32,443 bases of DNA from Pseudobdellovibrionaceae bacterium (GTDB lineage: Bacteria > Bdellovibrionota > FAC87 > UBA2466). The notes beneath the pieces were generated by a model. The model did no database searches. It was not told the DNA's origin and saw only the letters and a list, made by a program, of their open reading frames with translations. A program made the translations under genes and the position numbers. Shown one piece after another: positions 15,997 to 24,010 of this stretch. The stretch is from the NCBI GenBank assembly GCA_023250715.1, contig JAHFAF010000017.1, positions 1 through 32,443 of the forward strand, written 5' to 3'. The number at the start of each line of letters is the position of its first letter. The stretch's first letter is position 1.

Positions 15997-16512
15997 ATGT
16001 ATCAAGGTAAGACAAAAAGCGGAGTAGACATTAAGAGCCTAAATGGCGTCGAATCAACGGGAAAGGTTCGTACCTGGATCATGGTGGCGGATAGTTCACG
16101 CATTCGGTTCTTCGAGCGTGAAGTGAAAGAGAAGCGAGTGAGCCTCCTGCCGATTACAGAGATCGTCTCAGAAAGACAGAAGTTAGAAGAGAGCGATCGG
16201 CCGGGGCGTGCTTTTTCGAGTCATACCCAGGCTCATCATGGCCAGACGGGCGCTCCGAGACACGCCTTAGAGGGTCGTGAGACCCCGGCTGAACATGAGG
16301 TGAATGATCTTGTGCGCCGTGGATCGGAATTTTTGGATTGTTCACTTAAAAAGGGCAAGTTCGAATCTCTTGATGTGTTTGCCGGACCTCATCTCTTGGG
16401 TATCATTCGGGCCGAGCTGAAGAAGGCCGTGGAGAAGAAGCTGAATCGCGTGGAAGAAAAGGATCTTTCCTGGATTTCGGGCGCCGACCTCGAAAAGAGA
16501 ATCCTGGAATGA
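15997..16512 (+). CDS. Host-attachment-family protein
   Basis: The 171-residue protein matches the bacterial family named for a protein required for attachment to host cells. It has TWIMVADSSRIRFFE (26-40), a His/Gly-rich central linker, HEVNDLVRRGSEFL in the middle, and the conserved FAGPHLLGIIRAEL and SWISGADLEKRI near the end. No signal peptide is seen, so it is likely cytoplasmic; the real biochemical role of the family is unclear and it is often found with stress genes. GGAGAG lies just before the ATG. The next gene overlaps its stop (ATGA). Confidence 0.85.
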   Translation: MYQGKTKSGVDIKSLNGVESTGKVRTWIMVADSSRIRFFEREVKEKRVSLLPITEIVSERQKLEESDRPGRAFSSHTQAHHGQTGAPRHALEGRETPAEHEVNDLVRRGSEFLDCSLKKGKFESLDVFAGPHLLGIIRAELKKAVEKKLNRVEEKDLSWISGADLEKRILE

Positions 16513-17045
16513 AAAAGGTAGCGACTATTCTTTTAATTTTTGGCGCTTTCACTTTGTTTGCGAAGGGGCTCGAGACGGAGGAAGAACGAAAGGCCATCGA
16601 GAGGGCCCACGTTTCTATCACGGAAATCCAAGCCAACTTTCAAAAAACGATGGCAGAGACCTTAAGGCGTTCCGGTCCTGGTAAATCTCTGCCCTCGTGC
16701 CGTGTGGACGCCACAGGAAATGCGAAGGGGATTGTTGTGGGTCGGACCAGCCTTCGGTTGAGAAATCCAAAAAATGCTCCTCCAGAGTGGGTTAAGCCCT
16801 ATTTGGAAGAGTTTTCCACTTTGAAGCCTGAGAGAGTTCCCTCCCGTAAACTTGTGAACTTGGGAAAGAATCATTACGGCTATCTCGAGCCCATTTTCGT
16901 GGAACCCATTTGCTTGAACTGCCACGGTACCCAGATCAACCCGGAAGTCCACGAGAGCCTGCGCCAGCAATATCCCGCCGACAAAGCGGTTGGCTTTAGC
17001 GAGGGAGATTTGCGCGGAGTGATCTGGCTGGAAATGAACCAGTAG
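16509..17045 (+). CDS. Periplasmic c-type haem protein, Tll0287-like (DUF3365)
   Basis: This 178-residue protein has a Sec signal (VATILLIFGAFTLFAKG), a helical N-terminal part, the segment RLRNPKNAPPEW (about 76-87) typical of DUF3365, and one haem-attachment site CLNCH near residue 137, followed by GFSEGDLRGVIWLEM at the end. The same order is found in Tll0287-like domains that serve as haem-based redox or ligand sensors, usually attached to signalling proteins. Here it stands alone as a soluble exported protein. Its ATG overlaps the stop of the host-attachment-family gene, so the two are co-transcribed. Confidence 0.88.
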   Translation: MKKVATILLIFGAFTLFAKGLETEEERKAIERAHVSITEIQANFQKTMAETLRRSGPGKSLPSCRVDATGNAKGIVVGRTSLRLRNPKNAPPEWVKPYLEEFSTLKPERVPSRKLVNLGKNHYGYLEPIFVEPICLNCHGTQINPEVHESLRQQYPADKAVGFSEGDLRGVIWLEMNQ

Positions 17046-17063
17046 AGTTTGGTGAGACAGTCT

Positions 17064-17088
17064 GACTCGTGCGAAGAGCCGCAGAGTC
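17064..17088 (+). other. Hairpin-forming inverted repeat in intergenic gap
   Basis: GACTC (17064-17068) and TGCG (17070-17073) pair with CGCA (17080-17083) and GAGTC (17084-17088), leaving a 6-base loop and one bulged G. No T-run follows, so it is not a classical terminator. It lies between the haem-protein stop and the transglutaminase start and could act as a weak terminator or leader structure. Confidence 0.35.
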
Positions 17089-17178
17089 TCAAACTTCTCT
17101 CAAAGAAAAATATCAGGCCTTGCCCATTAACGGTACGCCCGTTGCAGTGTTTTCTGCGCGTATCACTGGGAGGGGAAG

Positions 17179-18846
17179 ATGCAAAATTGGGCTGGGATGT
17201 TTTTTGTCTTTGCGTGTCAGTTATTACGCTGCTCGAGTGCAGGGGCCGCGCTTTCATCGGCAGAACATAAAGAGATCGAAAGCCGCTTAAAAAACTTTTA
17301 TCAGATTCCGGTAAAGCCTGAAGTCATGGACAGGGCCTTTTCGAGGTTTAACGCCATCACTGGAGAGATCGAATCTCCGAATACTCAACTTCTCTGGAAG
17401 GGCCAGATTTCTCCCGATGCCTTACTCCAACAAGCGCAGGCGAAATCGACCAAGGCGTATCAAGCGGATCGTTGCAAAAATTTCCTAAACCCGAAATTTC
17501 CGCAATTGAAATGCGGGGGGGAACACAAGCTGTGGGAGACTGCAAAAGCGCACGACCAGGTGAAGGACTTGGCGACGACCTGGATAGCTCCCGCGCAAGT
17601 TGCCTACTCCCTGGATGAGGTTCCCGTCACCGGAGAAGTCCAAAATAAATATTGGTCGGGAGATTATTGGAGCATGCGATTGGGACTTACTTCGCACCGC
17701 TATTCGGACGCAACTTATTATTCAGACTATAAGACAGCCGTGGCCTCCTATGTCCAACCCGCCGAGTGGGAGAAGCTTCTCTCCCCGTTAGATTTAGAGC
17801 AAATCGCCCGACATGTTCTCGATTGGTCGCCGTCAGAAAAGTATGATCTTCTAGCGGGAGATGAATCATTTGCCCTGACGAACCAGCAGAAAAATGAAGG
17901 GGCGAATTACCTTGGGGAGGACGGAAACGTGGAGAGCTGGTTTGGGATTTGCCACGGCTGGGCACCGGCTTCGGTTTTCGTGCCGCCTCCGCTCCATCCT
18001 GTCGATAGCGTGGGCGCACGAGGAGTAAAGGTGAGGTGGTATCCCGATGACATTCGCGCCATAGTCACACTCGCTTGGGCGAATGGGAATTTTCGGAGTA
18101 ATTTCATCGGCGGCAGATGCAATGCCAAGAAAATAGAGAGATATGAGAACGGCCGAATAAATCAGCCAGAGTGTTTCGATAATAATCCGGCGACTTTTCA
18201 TCTGGCTTTGGGAAACATGATCGGAAGGGAAAAAGTGCCATTCGTCATGGACGCTGCTTACGACTACACAGTTTGGAATCAGCCCGTAGTCAAATACGAG
18301 TTCGAGTATTTCAATCCGTTGAATGAGAATGAAAGGAGTAAGAAATGGCAGGAGGTTTCCGTTGCCTATGACAGCAAATTCAAAAAGAAGGATCGTTTCC
18401 AGAAACCTAAGACCCGCGGCGTGAAAAGGGAAACTGAAAATTATGATGACTCCGGGATCGAGGAAGTGGTGGGAGTGATTGCTTCGGTGACCTACCTCGG
18501 GGAAACGGGTGCCAGGCATACAGAAGAGCCCAGGGAAAACCACGAAATCCGCGTTTCCTACATCTATGATTTAGAATTGCACGAGAAAGAGGGGAAGTTG
18601 GTCCCGCTTGGGGGGGAATGGCATGAAAATACCCACCCAGATTTTCTTTGGGCACCCCAACGCGATTCCTTGGCTCAAACTTATCACGACTTAGCAGCGC
18701 CCAAATTGGATCTCAAGGTCGGCCCGACGGATGGCCTGTCGAAACTTTCCAAGACCGCCAGCGAAGACGGGTACCCACTTTGCAATGTAATTTCGCCGTT
18801 GATCGAGGCGTCGGCCGAGGAAGGAGCAACCTATCCCTGCCGCTAA
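17179..18846 (+). CDS. Secreted transglutaminase of the oomycete-elicitor (GP42/TGase_elicitor) type
   Basis: The 555-residue protein has a hydrophobic signal ending near AGA-A (residues 22-24). The catalytic segment WFGICHGWAPAS (254-265) places the nucleophile at Cys258, and the later HLALGN (His341) and FVMDAAYD (Asp358) are candidates for the rest of the triad. Directly after comes VWNQPV (365-370), identical to the first six residues of Pep-13 (VWNQPVRGFKVYE), the surface-exposed elicitor peptide of Phytophthora GP42 transglutaminase. Such enzymes crosslink glutamine to lysine or amines. The start has GGGAGGGG just upstream. The gene stands alone, and its stop overlaps that of the convergent metallo-hydrolase gene. 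Confidence 0.8.
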   Translation: MQNWAGMFFVFACQLLRCSSAGAALSSAEHKEIESRLKNFYQIPVKPEVMDRAFSRFNAITGEIESPNTQLLWKGQISPDALLQQAQAKSTKAYQADRCKNFLNPKFPQLKCGGEHKLWETAKAHDQVKDLATTWIAPAQVAYSLDEVPVTGEVQNKYWSGDYWSMRLGLTSHRYSDATYYSDYKTAVASYVQPAEWEKLLSPLDLEQIARHVLDWSPSEKYDLLAGDESFALTNQQKNEGANYLGEDGNVESWFGICHGWAPASVFVPPPLHPVDSVGARGVKVRWYPDDIRAIVTLAWANGNFRSNFIGGRCNAKKIERYENGRINQPECFDNNPATFHLALGNMIGREKVPFVMDAAYDYTVWNQPVVKYEFEYFNPLNENERSKKWQEVSVAYDSKFKKKDRFQKPKTRGVKRETENYDDSGIEEVVGVIASVTYLGETGARHTEEPRENHEIRVSYIYDLELHEKEGKLVPLGGEWHENTHPDFLWAPQRDSLAQTYHDLAAPKLDLKVGPTDGLSKLSKTASEDGYPLCNVISPLIEASAEEGATYPCR

Positions 18847-20207
18847 CGGGAGCTGAGAGGTACCCTCTCTCCCAATTGGGGAAAACGACATTTCCATCCG
18901 AATTGTTTCTCGATGGCGGTTTTTAGGGCGGCAGATTGTTCCGGTTCTCCGTGAGTGATGAAGACCTCCTCTGGTTCTCGAGGCGCTGTTGCAAGCCAGG
19001 CTAGAATTTCGGCTTGGTCGGCGTGGGCGGAAAAGGCGTCCAGGTTCATGACTTCCGCTCGAACAGGGACCATTTCGCCGTGAATCTTTAGAAAGCGTTC
19101 CCCCTTCATCAAGGATGCCCCTCGAGTACCCTCGGCTTGAAAGCCCGTCAGCAAGATTAGGTTCTTTTCATCCGGTCCAAAGGCCTTTAGGTGATGAAGC
19201 ACTCGGCCTCCTGTTGCCATTCCACTCGCCGACAAAATGATCATCGGTCCTGTGCGCGCGTTGAGCGCGATGGATTCCTCTTGGGTGTGGATGTACCTGG
19301 CAACGCTACAAGCTCCGCGACATTCCTCCGGAGTAAGGCGGAGTTCGCCAGCATGTTCTTTAAAAATGCGCGTGGCATTCATGGAAAGGGGGCTATTCAA
19401 ATAAATCGGAACCTCAGGAATTCTTCGCCCTTTTTTCAGAACATGGAGGCAATGAAGTATGGCTTGAGTTCTTCCTACGGAAAAAGCGGGAATGATGATG
19501 ACACCGTTTCGGTTTATGACACGATTCGCACATTTTTCTAGCTCCGCCACTAGATCGACTCTTGGATGAAGCCTCCCTCCATAGGTGGATTCGACCACAA
19601 GATAGTCCGTATCCTCGAGCGGGACGGGAGGGAGAAGGACAGGATCGTTCGGTCTGCCGAGGTCACCGGAAAAGACAATCTTTCGCCCTGCGTTCACCAG
19701 TGTGACGAAAGCAGCGCCCAAAATATGTCCGGCACGGGTAAAACGAAACGTGAAATCAGAGTCTAAGTGAAAGGGAACATCCCAGCCGACGCTTGAGAAA
19801 TGACGAAGCGATCGAATTGCATCGTCTTCTGTGTATAGCGGGAGAGCCGGATGGTGCTTGGAGAAACCCTTTCGGTTAGCATATTCGGCCTCCTCCTCGT
19901 GGAGTTTTCCGCTATCCGGAAGTAGAATTTTGCAAAGGTCCAAAGTGGCGGGGGTGCAGTACACCGGTCCGCCAAATCCCTTTTTTATGAGCAGTGGAAT
20001 GAAGCCACTGTGATCGATGTGAGCGTGGGTAAGCACCACCGCATCCAGAGTTCTCGGATCGAAAGGAAGGGCTCCCCAGTTTCTGAGCCTCAACTCTTTC
20101 AACCCCTGAAACAATCCGCAATCGACGAGGATGCGCCGGTTTCCTGTTTCGACTAAGTACTTTGATCCGGTGACGGTGGCGGTAGCGCCCCAAAAGGTGA
20201 GGTTCAT
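18843..20207 (-). CDS. Beta-CASP metallo-beta-lactamase-fold RNA hydrolase
   Basis: The 454-residue protein has the MBL zinc motif THAHIDH (60-66), a metal-binding His in GHILGA, an Asp in FSGDLGR, the beta-CASP region with PAFSVGRTQ, SGMATGGR, and the C-terminal RMMBL part with FSAHAD and FITHGEPEQ. This domain order is shared with CPSF73-like bacterial nucleases acting on RNA. I chose the second methionine (20207): the family normally starts just before the LTFWGA strand, and GGGGG is close upstream; ATG 20225 is the alternative. It converges on the transglutaminase gene with a 4-base overlap of stop codons. Confidence 0.9.
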   Translation of the reverse strand: MNLTFWGATATVTGSKYLVETGNRRILVDCGLFQGLKELRLRNWGALPFDPRTLDAVVLTHAHIDHSGFIPLLIKKGFGGPVYCTPATLDLCKILLPDSGKLHEEEAEYANRKGFSKHHPALPLYTEDDAIRSLRHFSSVGWDVPFHLDSDFTFRFTRAGHILGAAFVTLVNAGRKIVFSGDLGRPNDPVLLPPVPLEDTDYLVVESTYGGRLHPRVDLVAELEKCANRVINRNGVIIIPAFSVGRTQAILHCLHVLKKGRRIPEVPIYLNSPLSMNATRIFKEHAGELRLTPEECRGACSVARYIHTQEESIALNARTGPMIILSASGMATGGRVLHHLKAFGPDEKNLILLTGFQAEGTRGASLMKGERFLKIHGEMVPVRAEVMNLDAFSAHADQAEILAWLATAPREPEEVFITHGEPEQSAALKTAIEKQFGWKCRFPQLGERVPLSSR

Positions 20208-20370
20208 TATCCCCCAAAAGTGCATTTCAAGTGCCAGCGCCCAGCCTGGAAGGAAGGTAGAGTAAGTCCCATGCTGACCCTTGAGGGGGCATTATGTCTC
20301 GCGGAAGCCCTCTTAGCGAGCGTTGAGGGTTGGTAATGGAATTGCACTGTTAGGGGGAAAAGGAGTCTTT

Positions 20371-20694
20371 ATGAAGCACCGTTCAAAGGAAACAGATTTT
20401 ACGGATTTCTCTGCGTCTCTCTCGGAAATTCGAGATGGAATTGGAAAACTCACTGAGGGCTTAAAGAATCTTACGCGCGAGGAGTCCAATGAATGGAAGG
20501 CTACACTTCAAGAAAAATGTGAAGGAGAATTGAAGCACATCAGTCATCTTTTCGAAGAAGGGGCTGCAAAGCTCAACCAAACTTCTGAAATGGCCGGTGA
20601 AAGAATCAAGGAAAATCCATTGAAGAGTCTCGCACTTGCTTTCGGCTTGGGCTACGTGGCGGGAAAAATTCTAGAAACGAAGGAAAAGGAATAA
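20371..20694 (+). CDS. YqjD/ElaB-like (DUF883) tail-anchored membrane protein
   Basis: The 107-residue protein is a long charged helix followed by a C-terminal hydrophobic stretch, ENPLKSLALAFGLGYVAGKI, the typical DUF883 end. In E. coli, YqjD and ElaB are stationary-phase inner-membrane proteins reported to bind ribosomes. The start at 20371 has AAAGGAG upstream; the frame is open upstream but has no ribosome site. It heads a compact four-gene operon with two small membrane-associated proteins and a cytochrome c. Confidence 0.8.
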   Translation: MKHRSKETDFTDFSASLSEIRDGIGKLTEGLKNLTREESNEWKATLQEKCEGELKHISHLFEEGAAKLNQTSEMAGERIKENPLKSLALAFGLGYVAGKILETKEKE

Positions 20695-20696
20695 AC

Positions 20697-20975
20697 TTGA
20701 AGGCAGTCGCGGAGCTGATCATCGCTGTCGCCGATCTCGTGGAAGCGGAATCGCGCCAGATGAGAAAGGTATATATCCAAACGAGAGTGTTCAATTTCGC
20801 CCTTGCCGTCTTAGCAATGTTTTCCGCGGCAGGAGTTGGATTGGTATTTTGGGCTACCTATCGGGTCTTGAATGAATCCGCCGGCCCCGTTTTAGGAAGC
20901 TTTTTAACCGGGGTTGTTATTTTAATGACTAGTGGAGGTCTTCTATGGGCCATCAAACGCGTCACCCAAAAATAA
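20697..20975 (+). CDS. Small two-helix membrane protein (YqjE/holin-superfamily-like)
   Basis: This 92-residue protein starts with TTG two bases after the previous stop, with AAGGA ahead of it. An amphipathic N-terminal helix is followed by two transmembrane segments (about residues 31-53 and 63-85) with a short loop. The layout is that of YqjE-like proteins, which often follow YqjD-like genes. Its 3' end overlaps the next gene by 31 bases in another frame. No enzymatic motif is present. Confidence 0.75.
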   Translation: MKAVAELIIAVADLVEAESRQMRKVYIQTRVFNFALAVLAMFSAAGVGLVFWATYRVLNESAGPVLGSFLTGVVILMTSGGLLWAIKRVTQK

Positions 20976-21151
20976 CGATTGAAGAAGCGAAGGCAAGGCT
21001 CCGTGAATTGGCTAATTGCGAACCGGATCTCCGTCTTGTGAAAAGCCATCCTTATGCCACGGTGCTTGCGGCATTCGCAGTCGGAGCGATTTCGGGTTAT
21101 TCACCTCGTGCGAGAAAAATTTTGGCTCATATCCTCAAGGAGATAATGTGA
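20945..21151 (+). CDS. Small membrane-associated protein, third gene of the YqjD-like operon
   Basis: This 68-residue protein begins inside the end of the previous gene. Its C-terminal half, SHPYATVLAAFAVGAISGYS, resembles the DUF883 anchor, while the N-terminal half is a short charged helix (ITIEEAKARLRELA). The overlap with the upstream gene by 31 bases and with the downstream GTG by GTGA indicates translational coupling. It may associate with the YqjD-like protein in the membrane; this is an inference from the shared anchor and gene order. Confidence 0.65.
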   Translation: MGHQTRHPKITIEEAKARLRELANCEPDLRLVKSHPYATVLAAFAVGAISGYSPRARKILAHILKEIM

Positions 21152-21477
21152 GATTACTCAACAGGAAAGTGTTTTGGGTGCTGTATTTTGGAATTCTGTC
21201 GTCGGTAGTTCAGGCGGCGGAAAAAAAGGATCCCTATATGGAGGCGCTTACGATTCTCACTCGAAACTGCGCCGGCTGTCATCAGGCTGCGGATCATCCC
21301 GGAGCTCTTTTTCTAAATCGAGAAAGCTTATCTGAAGTCGCAACTCTTTCTCTGGTGATTAAGCTCATCAAAACGAGTCAAATGCCACCTGCCCACAAGG
21401 ATTTTGCTAAGACTCCCGATGGAAAGAAGCTTTTGAAATGGCTCGAAACGGAACTCACCACAAAAGAAAAGAAGTAG
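21148..21477 (+). CDS. Small mono-haem cytochrome c
   Basis: This 109-residue exported protein starts with GTG, overlapping the previous stop as GTGA, with AAGGAGA at 21138-21144. A Sec signal (VFWVLYFGILSSVVQA) precedes the mature part, which has one haem site CAGCH and a candidate methionine ligand in SQMPPAH. The short cytochrome domain resembles single haem-binding modules found alone or attached to larger oxidoreductases. It is the last gene of the YqjD-like operon and converges with the hibernation-factor gene, 2 bases separating the stops. Confidence 0.8.
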   Translation: MRLLNRKVFWVLYFGILSSVVQAAEKKDPYMEALTILTRNCAGCHQAADHPGALFLNRESLSEVATLSLVIKLIKTSQMPPAHKDFAKTPDGKKLLKWLETELTTKEKK

Positions 21478-21479
21478 CG

Positions 21480-21851
21480 CTATAGACCGGAGCTCTCCCG
21501 AGGGAGTGCCTCGTGATGTTTTACCTGTCCGCGTCGCTCCCGAACATAGTCTTCCAGTTGGCGAGTGGCCGCGCTAAAGGCATCTCGAATTGTCACATAA
21601 ATATCTTGATGGGATTCCCTAATCCCATGATTGTGGCTCACTACGATCTTATGGCCAGGCACGCACATCTCAATTACGACGTGGTAGTCGTGAACGCGGT
21701 GGTGATTCTGTTGCGCGGCCTCAAGAACTACGTGGCAGCCGGTAATTCTGGGGAAGAAGCGCTCTAGTCGGTCTAAATTCTTTTGGACGGCTTCCCGTAC
21801 GGCTTCGGACTCAGGAAAATTTCTAAACGTGACTTGCGGCATGGATTTCAT
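21480..21851 (-). CDS. Ribosome hibernation promoting factor (HPF/RaiA family)
   Basis: The 123-residue protein matches the ribosome-associated sigma-54 modulation fold: VTFRNFPESEAVREAVQ at the start, LERFFPRITGCHVVLE in the middle, a basic/His-rich second half, and DAFSAATRQLEDYVR at the end. These proteins bind the 30S subunit in starved or low-energy cells and silence translation. It is a short form without the long C-terminal dimerisation domain. GAAGGGG lies 6 bases before the ATG. Its neighbours (YqjD-like, phosphoribosyltransferase) fit a dormancy or stress gene set. Confidence 0.88.
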   Translation of the reverse strand: MKSMPQVTFRNFPESEAVREAVQKNLDRLERFFPRITGCHVVLEAAQQNHHRVHDYHVVIEMCVPGHKIVVSHNHGIRESHQDIYVTIRDAFSAATRQLEDYVRERRGQVKHHEALPRESSGL

Positions 21852-22021
21852 GAATTACCCCTTCTTTCTCCTTTTTTCCTCGCAATTGCGGTGCCAATTT
21901 TTCAAGGCTGAAAGAGAGGGATGGCTTGGACAAAATAAGCCGTTCGGGGGATTTTCTGTCTCACGTTGTTGGCCAGCTTCACACAGCTTTCATGGCATCG
22001 ACGTTGCACATGTAGTTTGCC

Positions 22022-22699
22022 GTGAGAGATCAATTTCAAGATCGCGTGGATGCGGGGCAAAGGCTTGCCGCTCAATTGAAGGGCTTTGCCAATGACCCGC
22101 ACACCGTGGTGCTGGGGCTGCCGAGGGGGGGAGTTCCCGTCGCTTATCAGGTCGCCCAAGCACTGAACCTCCCCTTGGATATTTTTGTAGTGCGAAAAAT
22201 GGGGGCTCCGAAACAGCCCGAGCTTGCCATTGGGGCAATGGCCTCTGGCGGAAGCTATCATTTGAACGAGGAGCTCATCCGTCGGTTGGAGGTGAGTCCG
22301 AGTGACATACAAGCTGTAATGGAGTCAGAGAGCCGCGAGGTGTTACGGCGAGAAGAAGCTTACCGCGGGGGAAGGGCTCCACTGAATCTGAAGGGCCAGA
22401 GCGTGATTCTGGTCGACGACGGAATCGCAACGGGAGCTTCTATGCTCGTGGCCTTACAGGCCATCCGAGGCCTTGGCCCAAGGGAAATTCTTGTAGCGGT
22501 CCCCGTGATTGCGGTCTCCTCAATTCCCGACATGGAAAGAAATGCGGATGGGCTGATTTACGTGACGGCCCCCTACGAATTTCGTGCTGTCGGGCAATGG
22601 TATTCGAATTTCGATGCGACAAGTGATGAGGAAGTGCGCCGGCTTCTCAAGAACGCTACAAAATATTCACCGACGAAAAATTTTGAGGAACGCTTATGA
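22022..22699 (+). CDS. Phosphoribosyltransferase-family protein
   Basis: This 225-residue type I PRTase-fold protein begins with FQDRVDAGQRLAAQL, shared by a family often found beside stress genes. It has LPRGGVPVAYQVA (33-45) and the PRPP-binding loop VILVDDGIATGAS (128-140). No purine, pyrimidine or uracil-specific hood can be recognised, so its substrate is unknown. The GTG at 22022 is preceded in frame by a stop at 22013 and has no clear ribosome site. The next gene overlaps its stop by ATGA. Confidence 0.85.
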   Translation: MRDQFQDRVDAGQRLAAQLKGFANDPHTVVLGLPRGGVPVAYQVAQALNLPLDIFVVRKMGAPKQPELAIGAMASGGSYHLNEELIRRLEVSPSDIQAVMESESREVLRREEAYRGGRAPLNLKGQSVILVDDGIATGASMLVALQAIRGLGPREILVAVPVIAVSSIPDMERNADGLIYVTAPYEFRAVGQWYSNFDATSDEEVRRLLKNATKYSPTKNFEERL

Positions 22700-23130
22700 A
22701 AATACAAGTGAAGATACTCATCACCCTCCTGCTTGGTACCATGGTCTCAGTGAGTCCGGGTGAGTCCGTGATTCGCAAGGGAGGCAAATGGAATCCCACT
22801 CACCGGCGAACCTCAACGGAGAAGGCCCAAGAGTTTACGGGAAAGATTCTCTCGACGGAAGACGAAGGGGGAAAGGAAAACCCCGGAATACAGCTTAAGC
22901 TCGCGACCTCTACCGGCACACTGCTCGTTCACGTGGGGCCGCGCTGGATCCTCGATGAAAATAATTTCAAGTTCAATAATGGCGAACCCATCACCGTGGT
23001 GGGTTTTACTTTTTCGCTCCAAGGGCACGATGAGGTGCTAGCGTCCGAAATTCGACGGGGAGATACAAAGATCCAATTGCCCCCTCCGGAGAAGCGCGGT
23101 GTCGCGGACCAAAGCGGCCGCGACCGTTAA
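22696..23130 (+). CDS. Exported small protein, probable OB-like beta fold
   Basis: This 144-residue protein has a Sec signal (VKILITLLLGTMVSVSPGES). The mature part reads as alternating beta strands: FTGKILSTED, IQLKLATSTGTLLVHVG, EPITVVGFTFSL, EVLASEI. This recalls OB-fold periplasmic domains such as those near MamS-like or cytochrome-linked proteins, but I cannot name a family. It overlaps the phosphoribosyltransferase gene (ATGA) and ends 11 bases from a convergent gene. Confidence 0.6.
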   Translation: MKIQVKILITLLLGTMVSVSPGESVIRKGGKWNPTHRRTSTEKAQEFTGKILSTEDEGGKENPGIQLKLATSTGTLLVHVGPRWILDENNFKFNNGEPITVVGFTFSLQGHDEVLASEIRRGDTKIQLPPPEKRGVADQSGRDR

Positions 23131-23141
23131 ACCGCTGTAGT

Positions 23142-23888
23142 CTACTCCGCAAAAATTGCGGCAACTAGAAGTAGTGCCGATGCATTTTCCAAAGTCATTT
23201 CTAATTGGAAATGCGCTCTGAAAAGCTGAGGGGGCACCTTTTCAACAATGCGCAGGCTGGTTCCTCGGTAGACTGAGGTGCCCGTGGCCGATGCATAATC
23301 CACTTCCATCTTTCCGACGGTAAATAACTCTTGGCCTGCCTTGGTGAGGCCTTTGGCTGTTAAGGCATCATTCAACGTTTTTTGGAATTGTGTCTGAAGC
23401 TCTGCCACGATTTTACGGTAGTCGGCTTGACGCAGCTCTTGAGCGATCGTCTTGGAGGCATCGGTCAATACAAGCGCCACTTCATCCCCGTTCTCGTAGG
23501 CTTGCCAGTTGCCTTCCAAAAAGCGCACTTCGAGGAGATTGGTTTCCGTTTCGCCCTTAGTGTGGGTTTCTGTTTTCAGGTAAGTCCGCTCTCCCCTTTT
23601 CGTTAAGGTGATGAGTACTTCCGATAAATCGGGAAGCGTTTTTAGCGAATCGCTGATATCGAGCGAAACTTCCGGAAAATACCACTGAAACACGCCCGAA
23701 GCGCCAGCGCTCAATTTTCCCGTTCCGTCATAGAGTTTAAGCTTGAGCGCGTCTGCCTCACCGGTCGCAAGGTAAGTGCTCTGCGAGGCACTTAAATCCA
23801 AAATGAAATCCATCTTTTCGACGTGGGGCTTTTTCGCTGCGAACGCCGAAACTGACAACAATAAGGCAAAGACAATAGAAAATTTCAT
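23142..23888 (-). CDS. Exported protein of unknown function
   Basis: This 248-residue protein has a clear Sec signal, FSIVFALLLSVSAFA-AKK. The mature part is beta-rich with one helical section (about 150-180: IAQELRQADYRKIVAELQ). No cysteine, lipobox or catalytic motif is seen. It is transcribed alone; GGAGGG precedes the ATG. The family is not recognised; a periplasmic or outer-membrane-associated structural protein is possible. Confidence 0.55.
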   Translation of the reverse strand: MKFSIVFALLLSVSAFAAKKPHVEKMDFILDLSASQSTYLATGEADALKLKLYDGTGKLSAGASGVFQWYFPEVSLDISDSLKTLPDLSEVLITLTKRGERTYLKTETHTKGETETNLLEVRFLEGNWQAYENGDEVALVLTDASKTIAQELRQADYRKIVAELQTQFQKTLNDALTAKGLTKAGQELFTVGKMEVDYASATGTSVYRGTSLRIVEKVPPQLFRAHFQLEMTLENASALLLVAAIFAE

Positions 23889-23957
23889 GGTAAGGACCCT
23901 CCTCAGAGTAAAAAATACTGCAATGTGTCTAGCATGGAATTGGCGGGCGGATTTCAG

Positions 23958-24001
23958 CCTGCGAATCGCAGGTTGAATATTTAGTTGGCAGTCCTGCCAA
24001 C
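23958..24001 (-). terminator. Two adjacent perfect hairpins downstream of the lipoprotein gene
   Basis: CCTGCG-AAT-CGCAGG (23958-23972) and GTTGGCA-GTCC-TGCCAAC (23984-24001) are perfect stems of 6 and 7 base pairs within 44 bases. They lie just after the stop of the leftward lipoprotein gene (24011) and before the start of the next leftward gene (23888). Read leftwards, the 7-bp hairpin is followed by an A/T-rich TAAATATT but no long T-run. Termination is the simplest role; a processing or regulatory site is the alternative. Confidence 0.45.
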
Positions 24002-24010
24002 GGAAGGGGC

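Noticed and set aside
17866-18543. 225-codon open frame on the minus strand inside the transglutaminase gene
   Set aside because: It is a shadow: the plus-strand frame holds the catalytic and Pep-13-like motifs, whereas this one has no recognisable domain.
20226-22021. FNR/CRP-type boxes for the stress region
   Set aside because: I searched the gaps for TTGAT-N4-ATCAA-like palindromes by eye and found none convincing.
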